A stretch of 51,327 nt of DNA from Clostridia bacterium (GTDB taxonomy: Bacteria; Bacillota; Clostridia; Oscillospirales; CAG-272), in contig JAFTOI010000024.1 of NCBI GenBank assembly GCA_017463865.1, forward strand, positions 1 to 51,327. Direction: 5' to 3'. The translations under genes were made by a program, and so were the position numbers. Under the pieces are notes generated by a model. The model had not been told where the DNA came from. It made no database searches and saw only the letters and a list, made by a program, of their open reading frames with translations. Positions 6,558 through 13,696 of the stretch are shown here, in pieces (position 1 is the stretch's first letter; each line of letters opens with the position of its first letter).

Positions 6558-7967
6558 ATGTCCACGCCTAACACCCATTTCGGCGCAGCCGAGATCGGAC
6601 GCCTCCTCGCGGAGGCAAAGAGCGTATATTTCATCGGCGTCGGCGGCATCCACATGTCGTCACTGGCGCATATCACCCATGTCCGCGGCTATCGCGTCGG
6701 CGGCTATGACCGCGCGGCGTCCGCGCTGACGAAGCGCCTGGAGGAGGAGGGAATGCCCATTTGGTATGACCTCGATCCCGCCCACCTCGACGGCTACGAC
6801 GCTGTTGTCTACACCGTCGCCATCTCCCCCGACAACCCCGAGTATGTCCGCGCCAAGGAGCTGGGGCTCCCCTGCTTCTCGCGGGCCGATTACCTCGGCT
6901 ATATTATGGAAGCCTACCACAACCGCGTCGGCATCTCGGGCATGCACGGCAAGAGTACCTGCACCTCGATGTGCGCGCACACCTTCCTCGCCGCCGGGGC
7001 CGACCCGACCATCATCTCGGGCGCCGAGCTGGACGAGATGGGCGGCGCCTACCACGTCGGCGGGGAGCAGCATTTCCTCTTCGAGGCCTGCGAGTATATG
7101 GACTCCTTCCTCGACTTCAGCCCGACCATCGCGGTCATCCTCAACATCGAGATGGACCACCCCGACTATTTCACCAGCATGGAGCAGATCCGCACCTCCT
7201 ACGGCGCTTTCGCCGCCAAAACCGGCAAGGACGGCCGGGTCATCGCCAACTACGACGATGCCAATGTCCGCGCCTCGCTGGAGTATTACGCCGGTGAGAT
7301 CATCACCTTCGGCGTGACCAACAAGTCGGCCGATTATACCGCCGCCAACATCAGCTACGCGAACGGCAAGCCGGTCTTCGACATCCTCTACCGCGGTGAG
7401 TATCTCTGCCACGTCCGCTTGTCGGTGTCAGGTGCGCACAATATCTATAACTCGCTGGCCTGCGCCGCTGCTGCCCGCTGCTGCGGCATCACGCCAGAGC
7501 AGATCGGCCAGGGGCTGTCCACCTTCACCGGGGCCAAGCGCCGCATGGAGTACAAGGGCAAGCTGCGCGGAGCCGATGTCTTCGACGACTACGGCCACCA
7601 CCCCACCGAGGTTCGCGCCACCCTTGACGGCGTGGCCAAGATGGGCTACGAGCGTGTCTGGTGCGTCTTCCAGCCCCACACCTACTCCCGTACCGCCGAG
7701 CTCTTCGAGGAGTTTGCCGCCGCCTTCGACAGCGCCGACCGTATCCTCTTCGCCGATATCTACACCGCCCGCGGCGACGAGGTCAATCCCTCGCAGGTCA
7801 GCTCCGAGAAGCTGGCCAACCGCATCGGCGAGAAGGCTTACTACTACAGCAGCTTCGACGCCATCGCCGACGAGCTGCGCGAGAACGTCTTCGCCGGCGA
7901 CGTCGTCATCATCATGGGCGCCGGCGACATCTTCAAGCTGTACGATTTGCTGGAGCTGGAGGACTGA
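6558..7967 (+). CDS. murC: UDP-N-acetylmuramate--L-alanine ligase
   Basis: 469 residues, normal length. It carries an N-terminal Rossmann part with FIGVGGIHMS (25-34), the ATP-binding GMHGKST loop (128-134), the central ligase motif around EACEY...NIEMDHPDYF, and a C-terminal domain with DDYGHHPTEV and VFQPHTYSR. It adds L-Ala to UDP-MurNAc, the first amino acid of the peptidoglycan stem, in the cytoplasm. The start follows GAAGGAGTCTTTTT. It is not in a dcw cluster here; it stands between spoVG and yerC. His replaces the more usual Thr in the GTHGKT loop, a common variant in Clostridia. Confidence 0.95.
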   Translation: MSTPNTHFGAAEIGRLLAEAKSVYFIGVGGIHMSSLAHITHVRGYRVGGYDRAASALTKRLEEEGMPIWYDLDPAHLDGYDAVVYTVAISPDNPEYVRAKELGLPCFSRADYLGYIMEAYHNRVGISGMHGKSTCTSMCAHTFLAAGADPTIISGAELDEMGGAYHVGGEQHFLFEACEYMDSFLDFSPTIAVILNIEMDHPDYFTSMEQIRTSYGAFAAKTGKDGRVIANYDDANVRASLEYYAGEIITFGVTNKSADYTAANISYANGKPVFDILYRGEYLCHVRLSVSGAHNIYNSLACAAAARCCGITPEQIGQGLSTFTGAKRRMEYKGKLRGADVFDDYGHHPTEVRATLDGVAKMGYERVWCVFQPHTYSRTAELFEEFAAAFDSADRILFADIYTARGDEVNPSQVSSEKLANRIGEKAYYYSSFDAIADELRENVFAGDVVIIMGAGDIFKLYDLLELED

Positions 7968-8011
7968 CACTTTAGTCCGCAAAAAATTATTGATTATTTT
8001 CGCCAAAACCC

Positions 8012-8040
8012 TTTACAACGCGCGAAAAATCGAGTACAAT
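8012..8040 (+). promoter_or_regulatory. Promoter of yerC-methyltransferase
   Basis: TTTACA (8012-8017), 17 bases, TACAAT (8035-8040), 39 bases before the yerC start. Confidence 0.75.
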
Positions 8041-8079
8041 ACAGACAGCATGAAAATTTAACTGCAAGGAAAGGGAGCC

Positions 8080-8382
8080 ATGATGAAGAGCAAAATCCGT
8101 GACGAAAAAATCGACTATCTTTTCCGAGGAATCCTCACCCTCGATTCGATGGAGGACTGCTACAATTTCTTCGAAGACCTCTGCACCGTCTCCGAGCTGA
8201 AGGAGATGTCCCGCCGCATGCTGGCCGCCAAAATGCTGCGCGAGAACTATATCTATTCCGAGATCGCCGCCCAGACGGGTCTCAGCACTGCCACCATCAG
8301 CCGCGTCAACCGCTGCCTCAAGTACGGCTCGGACGGCTACCTCAGCGTGCTCGAGCGCATCGAGAAGCGGCGCGGCAGCTGA
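8080..8382 (+). CDS. yerC: YerC/YecD family TrpR-related regulator
   Basis: 100 residues, all helical. The middle holds LCTVSELKEMSRRMLAAKML and a helix-turn-helix EIAAQTGLSTATISRVNRCLK (about 61-81), the pattern of the TrpR-like YerC family found across Firmicutes. Target and ligand of the family are poorly known. AAGGAAAGGGAGCC precedes two adjacent ATG codons at 8080 and 8083; I keep the first. The next gene begins one base after the stop, so the regulator and the methyltransferase are co-translated. Confidence 0.88.
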   Translation: MMKSKIRDEKIDYLFRGILTLDSMEDCYNFFEDLCTVSELKEMSRRMLAAKMLRENYIYSEIAAQTGLSTATISRVNRCLKYGSDGYLSVLERIEKRRGS

Positions 8383-8383
8383 G

Positions 8384-9145
8384 ATGTCCCAGTACGACGC
8401 CATTGCGCACGTCTATGACCGGCTGAACGCCGAGCTCGACTACGGCGCGTGGGCAGATTTTGTCGAGGCCAATTTTGCCCGGCATCTGCCCGCGCGCCCG
8501 TCGCTCGTTCTCGACCTCGCCTGCGGCACCGGCAGCATGACGCATGAACTTGCCGCACGCGGGTACGATATGATCGGCGTTGATCGCTCGCCCGAGATGC
8601 TCTCGGAGGCCTACGCCCGCGCCGGCGAGACGATGCCCCTCTTCCTCTGCCAGGACATGCGCAGCTTCGAGCTCTACGGCACCGTCGGTGCCGTCGTCTG
8701 CTGTCTCGACAGCATCAACTACCTCACCGCTGACGGCGACCTCGAGCGGTGCTTTTCCACCGTGCACAACTACCTCGACCCCGACGGCCTCTTCCTCTTC
8801 GACGTCAATACCCCCTATAAATTCGCCCACACCTACGGCGACAACGCCTATATCCTCGAGGACGAGCTCGACGGCCGCAGCATCTTCTGCGGTTGGCAGA
8901 ATGCCTTCGACCCCAGCTCCGGCCTCTGCGACTTCTACCTCACCCTCTTCGAGGAGGACGACGACGGCCGCTTCATCCGTGCCGAGGAGACCCAGCACGA
9001 GCGTTGCTACACGCACGACGCCCTCCTCGCTGCCCTCGAGAAAACCGGCTTCGCTCACCTCGACACCTACGCTGACTATCAATTCGGCGCGCCCACCGAT
9101 ACCACCGAGCGCTGGTACATCGCCGCCCGCGCCATCAAGCATTGA
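8384..9145 (+). CDS. Class I SAM-dependent methyltransferase
   Basis: 253 residues. Motif I VLDLACGTG (42-50) binds S-adenosylmethionine, and the next acidic loop GVDRSPEML (65-73) is typical. VVCCLDSINYL and a C-terminal sheet segment complete the fold. The N-terminus YDAIAHVYDRLNAELDYGAWADF resembles the small-molecule methyltransferases annotated as class I/UbiE-like in Clostridia. Substrate unknown. It starts one base after yerC (TGA-G-ATG) and relies on translational coupling, since the ribosome site lies within the yerC end. A two-hairpin repeat follows. Confidence 0.85.
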   Translation: MSQYDAIAHVYDRLNAELDYGAWADFVEANFARHLPARPSLVLDLACGTGSMTHELAARGYDMIGVDRSPEMLSEAYARAGETMPLFLCQDMRSFELYGTVGAVVCCLDSINYLTADGDLERCFSTVHNYLDPDGLFLFDVNTPYKFAHTYGDNAYILEDELDGRSIFCGWQNAFDPSSGLCDFYLTLFEEDDDGRFIRAEETQHERCYTHDALLAALEKTGFAHLDTYADYQFGAPTDTTERWYIAARAIKH

Positions 9146-9169
9146 CTGAACGCCCTGCTGCCACCCCAT

Positions 9170-9246
9170 GCTTTAAAGTTTTTGAAGGTTCTTAGGGGAC
9201 TTTTTACAAAAAGTCCCCTAAGCGGGGGCTGGGGGCAGAGCCCCCA
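9170..9246 (+). repeat. Two-hairpin dispersed repeat, copy 1
   Basis: A 15-bp stem (9191-9205 with 9208-9222) is followed by a 7-bp G/C stem (TGGGGGC-AGA-GCCCCCA, 9230-9246). The flank TTGAAGGTTCT matches the flank of the second copy at 34671-34741. It may also end transcription of the methyltransferase gene, but no T run follows. Confidence 0.75.
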
Positions 9247-9269
9247 ATATAAAAAATAAGGAACTTACC

Positions 9270-10166
9270 ATGCCGAAATCCACCATTCTCCGCGCGATGA
9301 CCCAGGACGGGAGCGCGCGGCTTCATGTCATCAATTCCACCGAGATCGTCAATACCGCCATCCGCTACCACCAGCCGATGCCGACCGGCGCGGCCGCGCT
9401 CGGACGGCTGCTTACTGCCGCGTCGGTCATGGGCAGCATGATGGGTGAGGAGACCGACAGCCTCACCGTTGCCCTCGAGGGCAACGGCCCCGCCGGCCGC
9501 TTGCTGGCCGTCTCCGATTATGCCGGCAACGTCCGCGGCTATATCGAGCATCCCGAGGTGGACCTCCCGCTCAAATCGAACGGCAAGCTCGACGTCGGCG
9601 GCGCGGTCGGGCAGGGTACCCTCCGCGTCATCCGCGACGTCGGCGGTGACGAGCCCTACGTCGGCTCGATCCCCCTCACCACCGGCGAGATCGCCGAGGA
9701 TATCGCTGCCTACTACGCCACAAGCGAGCAGGTGCCCACCGTTTGTGCCCTCGGCGTCCTCATCGACCGCGACTATACCTGCCTCGGCGCCGGCGGCGTC
9801 TTCGTCCAGCTGCTGCCCTTCGCCGATCCCGCGATCATCGACCAGCTCGAGAAAAACGCAAACGAGCTTCGCCGCCTCTCCGCCCTTATCGGAGAGGGCG
9901 CGTCCAACGAAGCCATCGCCGATATCGCCCTTGCCGGCATCCCCTACGACGTCTTCGATACCCTCGAAGTCGAGTACCGCTGCACCTGCAGCCGCGAACG
10001 CACCGCTGCCGCCCTTCAGTCGCTGGGCAAGCGCGAGCTGGAAAAGCTGCTCGAAGAAGGCCGCGTCGAAGACGGCGTCGAGCAGATTGAGGTCTGCTGC
10101 CGCTTCTGCGACCGCAAGGAGCGCTTTGTCCGCGCCGACGTGGAAAAAATGTTCGCCGACGCATAA
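9270..10166 (+). CDS. hslO: Hsp33 redox-regulated chaperone
   Basis: 298 residues, normal length. The N-terminal domain begins with [20 protein letters not shown] and the C-terminal redox switch has CTC (238-240) and CRFC (277-280), the four zinc-binding cysteines in CxC...CxxC order. Under oxidation these cysteines form disulfides and the protein becomes an ATP-independent holdase. The start at 9270 follows AAGGAACTTACC. It is probably transcribed alone, downstream of the two-hairpin repeat. A short GGGAGAGG/CCTCTCCC hairpin at 10190-10209 follows the gene. Confidence 0.93.
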   Translation: MPKSTILRAMTQDGSARLHVINSTEIVNTAIRYHQPMPTGAAALGRLLTAASVMGSMMGEETDSLTVALEGNGPAGRLLAVSDYAGNVRGYIEHPEVDLPLKSNGKLDVGGAVGQGTLRVIRDVGGDEPYVGSIPLTTGEIAEDIAAYYATSEQVPTVCALGVLIDRDYTCLGAGGVFVQLLPFADPAIIDQLEKNANELRRLSALIGEGASNEAIADIALAGIPYDVFDTLEVEYRCTCSRERTAAALQSLGKRELEKLLEEGRVEDGVEQIEVCCRFCDRKERFVRADVEKMFADA

Positions 10167-10249
10167 AACCGGCGCTGTCCGTCCATACTGGGAGAGGAAC
10201 ACCTCTCCCGGCGGATGGAAAAATATTTTGAAAAATTTTCAAAAATCTA

Positions 10250-10278
10250 TTGACAAATGCCGATGATTCTGTTATAAT
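10250..10278 (+). promoter_or_regulatory. Consensus promoter of tRNA-Gln
   Basis: TTGACA (10250-10255), 17 bases, TATAAT (10273-10278), 14 bases before the tRNA. Confidence 0.9.
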
Positions 10279-10291
10279 AATATCCGTTCGA

Positions 10292-10367
10292 TGGGGCATC
10301 GCCAAGCGGTAAGGCAACGGACTCTGACTCCGTCATTACCAAGGTTCGAATCCTTGTGCCCCAGCCA
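10292..10367 (+). tRNA. tRNA-Gln (anticodon CTG)
   Basis: Acceptor arms TGGGGCA and TGCCCCA pair fully. The anticodon stem ACGGA/TCCGT encloses CTCTGAC with anticodon CTG, and the T arm carries GGTTCGAATCC. GCCA at the 3' end means the CCA tail is encoded. It has its own consensus promoter and a strong terminator, so it is a single-gene unit. The bases immediately 3' are gene debris, as often seen where tRNA genes served as insertion points. Confidence 0.96.
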
Positions 10368-10371
10368 AAAA

Positions 10372-10417
10372 AGATACCGTAGTTGATACAAAAATTGACT
10401 GCGGTATCTATTTTTTT
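10372..10417 (+). terminator. Terminator of tRNA-Gln
   Basis: AGATACCGTAGTTGA (10372-10386) pairs with TGACTGCGGTATCT (10396-10409), followed by a seven-T run. Confidence 0.85.
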
Positions 10418-10431
10418 GCCCTCAAATCATC

Positions 10432-10783
10432 ATGATTGCGCTCGGCAACGCCGGACTTATGGGAAGCCATGGTGCAGGTGGTATGTCACCCGAGGTCATC
10501 TCCACGGAAATTGATAAAATTCAGACAGCACTGGGCAATAAATCGTTATCTGATCAATATGCTGTCAAACCGTAATGCGGATTCCGGCGGACATACGGAC
10601 GGCCGACCGCTTGTATCCATGCTGCCGGCGCTGATCGCCCTTGCGAACCGTGTGCAGGCACAGTACGGTTACGCAAAGACCTACACCGTCGAGGTTGACT
10701 CTGCCATCGTAAACGGCGGTGTCACTCCCCACAAGAACGAAGTGTCAGAGGGCGACACTGTCACGCTGCCCGCAGACGATTAA
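10432..10783 (+). pseudogene. Remnant of a PfaD/FabK-like enoyl reductase joined to a repeat-protein end
   Basis: Frame 1 from 10432 reads IALGNAGLMGSHGAGGM, then IDKIQTALGNKSLSDQYAVKP and a stop. This matches the beginning of PfaD-type flavin enoyl reductases (KAG-LGSFGAGG..., ID-IQ-ALG...YAVN). From 10563 another frame reads NADSGGHTDGRPL and IALANRVQAQYGYA, the later EADSGGHTDNRP box of the same family. About 100 intervening residues are lost. The end (TYTVEVDSAIVNGGVTP...EGDTVTL) resembles a Gram-positive surface repeat and does not belong to the enzyme. This is therefore composite debris, not a working gene. It lies directly behind tRNA-Gln. Confidence 0.6.
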
Positions 10784-10794
10784 AATTCCGCCGC

Positions 10795-10823
10795 AAAAAA
10801 GCCTTGATTTTCAAGGCTTTTTT
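10795..10823. terminator. Bidirectional terminator
   Basis: AAAAAAGCCTTGA (10795-10807) and TCAAGGCTTTTTT (10811-10823) form a 13-bp stem that ends in T on both strands. It serves the minus-strand AraC gene. Confidence 0.88.
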
Positions 10824-10832
10824 TGCTTTTTG

Positions 10833-11699
10833 TCAGATATCTGTGTGCGTGCTTGTCCCCGCTGCCTGACGAATACTTTTCCGATACGCAAGCGGCGAGA
10901 CACCGTACTTTTCCTTGAAGGATTTTCCAAAATAGCTGCAGCTGTTAAACCCCGTTTGAAAGGTGATCTGGGAAACCGGCATTTTTGTATTCTCCAAGCA
11001 GAGCCTTGCTTTTTCCAGTCGATAGGCGAGAATATACTTTTCAAAGCTGCAGCCGAAGGTCTTTTTGAACAGGCGGCAAAAATAACTGTGCGTAATGTAG
11101 AGCGCACCTGCGGCCGTGCGGGAGGAGATCGGTTCGGAGAAGTTGTCGGTGATATATGCCATGGTCCGCTTTCCAAACTCTTTTTCGTGCTTGTCCTTCA
11201 ACTTGGGCGTGAAACAGGCATTTTTCTTCAGAATACTGAAAAAAAGCGACATGTTCCCGATTGCCTCCAGCTCCCAGCCTGTCTCGCTTTGCTCACAGGC
11301 GAGATAGGCGTTTTGAATGCCGTCTGCCAGCGCTTTTGCATAAGGTTTCTTTCTGTCGATCAGGTGCGTGGTCGACAGTGTGTTCTCTTCCAGTCCGCTC
11401 CTCAGCTCCTCGTCGCATAAAAGATTCAAATCAAAGCAGATGCAGAAATAAGAGGTCAGGGTGTTCGGCGAAATCTCGGCACGGTGGAGTGCGTAGGGGG
11501 GAATGACCAGAATATCGCCCGCCTCGACCCGACGGAGATGGGAATCAATATAAAAATTCGCCGCGCCATCGGTCATGGCGATCAGCTCGATCTCGCGGTG
11601 CTGATGCGAGATGACCTCCATGGCATGGTGGTCGCAGTATGCCCGATAGATGGCAAAGGGAATGGTGGTATAGCGCTCCTTGAACTCGTCCCGAAACAT
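10833..11699 (-). CDS. AraC family transcriptional regulator
   Basis: 288 residues. The N-terminal cupin-like half (about 20-110, with ISHQHREIELIAMTDG and AGDILVIPPYALHRAEI) is of the kind that senses sugars. The C-terminal half is the double helix-turn-helix AraC domain (SRTAAGALYITHSYFCRLFKKTFG, then QITFQTGFNSCSYFGKSFKEKYGVSPLAYR). The start at 11699 follows AGGAGAAAAAA. It is transcribed away from the glycoside-hydrolase-like gene at 11821, the usual arrangement of a sugar-responsive activator and its target. Base composition is clearly more AT-rich than the surrounding genes, as is its partner, which suggests joint acquisition. Confidence 0.9.
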   Translation of the reverse strand: MFRDEFKERYTTIPFAIYRAYCDHHAMEVISHQHREIELIAMTDGAANFYIDSHLRRVEAGDILVIPPYALHRAEISPNTLTSYFCICFDLNLLCDEELRSGLEENTLSTTHLIDRKKPYAKALADGIQNAYLACEQSETGWELEAIGNMSLFFSILKKNACFTPKLKDKHEKEFGKRTMAYITDNFSEPISSRTAAGALYITHSYFCRLFKKTFGCSFEKYILAYRLEKARLCLENTKMPVSQITFQTGFNSCSYFGKSFKEKYGVSPLAYRKSIRQAAGTSTHTDI

Positions 11700-11820
11700 T
11701 TTTTCTCCTATGTCAATACCGTGATAATTTGAAGCAAGATCTTTATAGAAAAAACCGCTTTGATACATTATAATTATAGTGGAAGTTATCACTTCAGTCA
11801 ACAGAAAGGCGGAATTTCAA

Positions 11821-13224
11821 ATGAAAAAAATTGCGGTGATCTACGGCCAGCTGGAGCATGAGATACAAAAAACGGCGCTTGGCGAGCTGAGCAAGATCTT
11901 GCTGGACTACACGCTGGAGTACCCGACCTGCCTGAAATACAGTGAAGATCTCAAGCTGTCTCCCTATCAGGTGATTATCTACCTTGGCACGAAGGAAAAC
12001 AATCCGTATATCCAAAAAAGTTCTCCCGCGGTGCTCTCGCAGGAAGAGCAATATTTCCTTCAGGTGGAAAACAACACCGTGCTCATCGAGGGCTATGACG
12101 ATGCGGGCGTGCTCTACGGCGTTGTGGACTTTTACCACAAATACATCGGGGGCTTTGAATATCCCGGCAACAGCCGTTACTGGATCAACCCTTTTGAAAA
12201 GGAGACCTTGCCTGATTTTTCCTATTCCTCTTGCCCCTCTGTGCGGGAGAGAGGACTTTGGACATGGGGCCATGTCATCTACGATTACAGAGGCTATCTC
12301 GACAATATGATGCGGCTCAAGCTCAATCGGGTCATCATCTGGAACGACTATGCCCCCGTCAACGCCGCTGAGATCGTTGCCTATGCACATGCCCGCAACA
12401 TTGCGGTGATCTGGGGCTTTTCGTGGCTGTGGGACACCGGCTTTGCTAATCTCGATCTCAATCACCTTGAAGGAGAGTCGGAGCGGATCTTGGAAAAATA
12501 CGAGCGTGAATACGCGGGCATCGGCGGGGACGGCATCTATTTTCAGACCTTCACCGAGCTTCGGCAGGATAACCTCGGCGGCGTACTGATCGCCGAGGCG
12601 GCTGCGGCGTTTGTCAACCGCACCGCCGCGCTGTTTTTCGAGAAATATCCCGACATCAAGATCCAGTTCGGGCTTCACGCCACCTCAGTGAAGACTCGGC
12701 TGGAGTATTTGCGTGCGGTGGACCCGCGCATCCGTATCGTTTGGGAGGATTGCGGCTCCCTACCCTTCTCCTACGGACCGCAGGACATTCGCGGCTTTGA
12801 GGAGACCAAGCGCTTTGTGCAGACCATTGCCCACCTGCGCGGGGAGGACGACTGCTTCGGCGTCGTGACCAAGGGGCTGACCAAGCTGGACTGGTCGCAG
12901 TTCGAGCACATGACAGGTCCGCAGGTGCTGGGTGTCAGCTCGGAGGGGATGAAGGAAAACCGCATCGCGCGCAAGCATCGGATCTGGCGATTTATCCAGG
13001 CGTATTGGCTGATCCATGCGGATAAGGTCTATGAGATGGTGCAGGAAATGTGCCGGCTGAAAGAGGGAGACCTCTGCATTGCCGCCCTTTTGGAGGACGG
13101 TATGTTTGAGGAAAACATCATGTATCCCGTGGCGCTGTACGCCGAGATGCTGTGGGATTGCCACGCGGACATCAAGACACTGATGAAGGATGTCGCGCTG
13201 CGGAATTATGTGATCTTTGCGTAA
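11821..13224 (+). CDS. Glycoside-hydrolase-like protein (TIM-barrel type)
   Basis: 467 residues, no signal peptide. Residues about 88-112 (VLIEGYDDAGVLYGVVDFYHKYIGG) resemble the small domain that precedes the barrel in GH20, GH67 and GH84 enzymes. What follows looks like a barrel: RERGLWTWGHVIYDYRGYLDNMMRLKLN, then IWNDYAPVNAAEIVAYAHAR. Acidic candidates for catalysis include the WED box near residue 309. I cannot place it in one family. With no secretion signal it would act on imported sugars. The ATG at 11821 follows AAAGGCGG. It is divergent from an AraC regulator that probably controls it. No transporter genes accompany it. Confidence 0.6.
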   Translation: MKKIAVIYGQLEHEIQKTALGELSKILLDYTLEYPTCLKYSEDLKLSPYQVIIYLGTKENNPYIQKSSPAVLSQEEQYFLQVENNTVLIEGYDDAGVLYGVVDFYHKYIGGFEYPGNSRYWINPFEKETLPDFSYSSCPSVRERGLWTWGHVIYDYRGYLDNMMRLKLNRVIIWNDYAPVNAAEIVAYAHARNIAVIWGFSWLWDTGFANLDLNHLEGESERILEKYEREYAGIGGDGIYFQTFTELRQDNLGGVLIAEAAAAFVNRTAALFFEKYPDIKIQFGLHATSVKTRLEYLRAVDPRIRIVWEDCGSLPFSYGPQDIRGFEETKRFVQTIAHLRGEDDCFGVVTKGLTKLDWSQFEHMTGPQVLGVSSEGMKENRIARKHRIWRFIQAYWLIHADKVYEMVQEMCRLKEGDLCIAALLEDGMFEENIMYPVALYAEMLWDCHADIKTLMKDVALRNYVIFA

Positions 13225-13244
13225 GACGGCAAGGGCAGAAAAAA

Positions 13245-13286
13245 CGTAGGGGAGGGGCTTGCTGTATACACTTGCCCCTCCCTACG
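13245..13286. repeat. Imperfect inverted repeat behind the GH-like gene
   Basis: CGTAGGGGAGGGGC (13245-13258) pairs with GCCCCTCCCTACG (13274-13286), with one base bulged and a spacer of about 15 bases. It may act as a 3' stabilising or terminating hairpin. The CGTAGGG/CCCTACG ends recall those of the repeat at 3284. Confidence 0.65.
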
Positions 13287-13372
13287 GACGGAAATTATTT
13301 GCGGCGCAGCCCAGCAAAATTTGTGCATATCGCCAAATTTGACGAAACTGTGTATTTTTTGTCAACAAACCC

Positions 13373-13401
13373 TTGCAAAAGGGCTGATCGTGTAGTATAA
13401 T
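13373..13401 (+). promoter_or_regulatory. Promoter of the glycine riboswitch transcript
   Basis: TTGCAA (13373-13378), 17 bases, TATAAT (13396-13401). Confidence 0.8.
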
Positions 13402-13420
13402 ATCAAAAAATAATTGTTTT

Positions 13421-13590
13421 TGGATGACGCTTGCAGGAAAGAGCATTTTGCTGCCGAAGGAGTAACACTCTCAGGTGTCCGTAAGGATGGGGACTGTAAG
13501 CTGACAAAACTTTGGAGAAGCTCATTCGATTGAGTGCCGAAGGTGCAAGGCGTTTACCGCTAATCTCTCAGGCAAAAGGACAAAGTTATG
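13421..13590 (+). promoter_or_regulatory. Tandem glycine riboswitch
   Basis: Two consecutive aptamers carry the signature boxes GCCGAAGG (13453-13460 and 13536-13543) and CTCTCAGG (13468-13475 and 13565-13572). The second ends in the typical GGCAAAAGGACAAAG. The pair lies between promoter and terminator hairpin upstream of a sodium:alanine/glycine symporter, so glycine level probably sets transporter expression. Confidence 0.93.
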
Positions 13591-13637
13591 CGACTGTAGG
13601 GTTGATTATCTTTATCTGATTGTTTTTATTGATACGG

Positions 13638-13671
13638 CGGATTGCGTCTTGACGCAATCCGTTTTTATTTT
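13638..13671 (+). terminator. Riboswitch-controlled terminator
   Basis: CGGATTGCGT (13638-13647), loop CTTG, ACGCAATCCG (13652-13661), then TTTTTATTTT. It lies between the glycine aptamers and the start codon, so it is the likely expression platform. Confidence 0.8.
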
Positions 13672-13696
13672 CTTTCCAAGGAGGTTCATTGATAAA

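Noticed and set aside
8384-9145. Menaquinone methyltransferase UbiE/MenG
   Set aside because: General class I motifs only; no menaquinone genes nearby and UbiE-specific blocks are not seen.
10292-10783. Prophage or integrase attachment site at tRNA-Gln
   Set aside because: No repeated tRNA 3' end and no integrase gene were found; only debris lies behind the tRNA.
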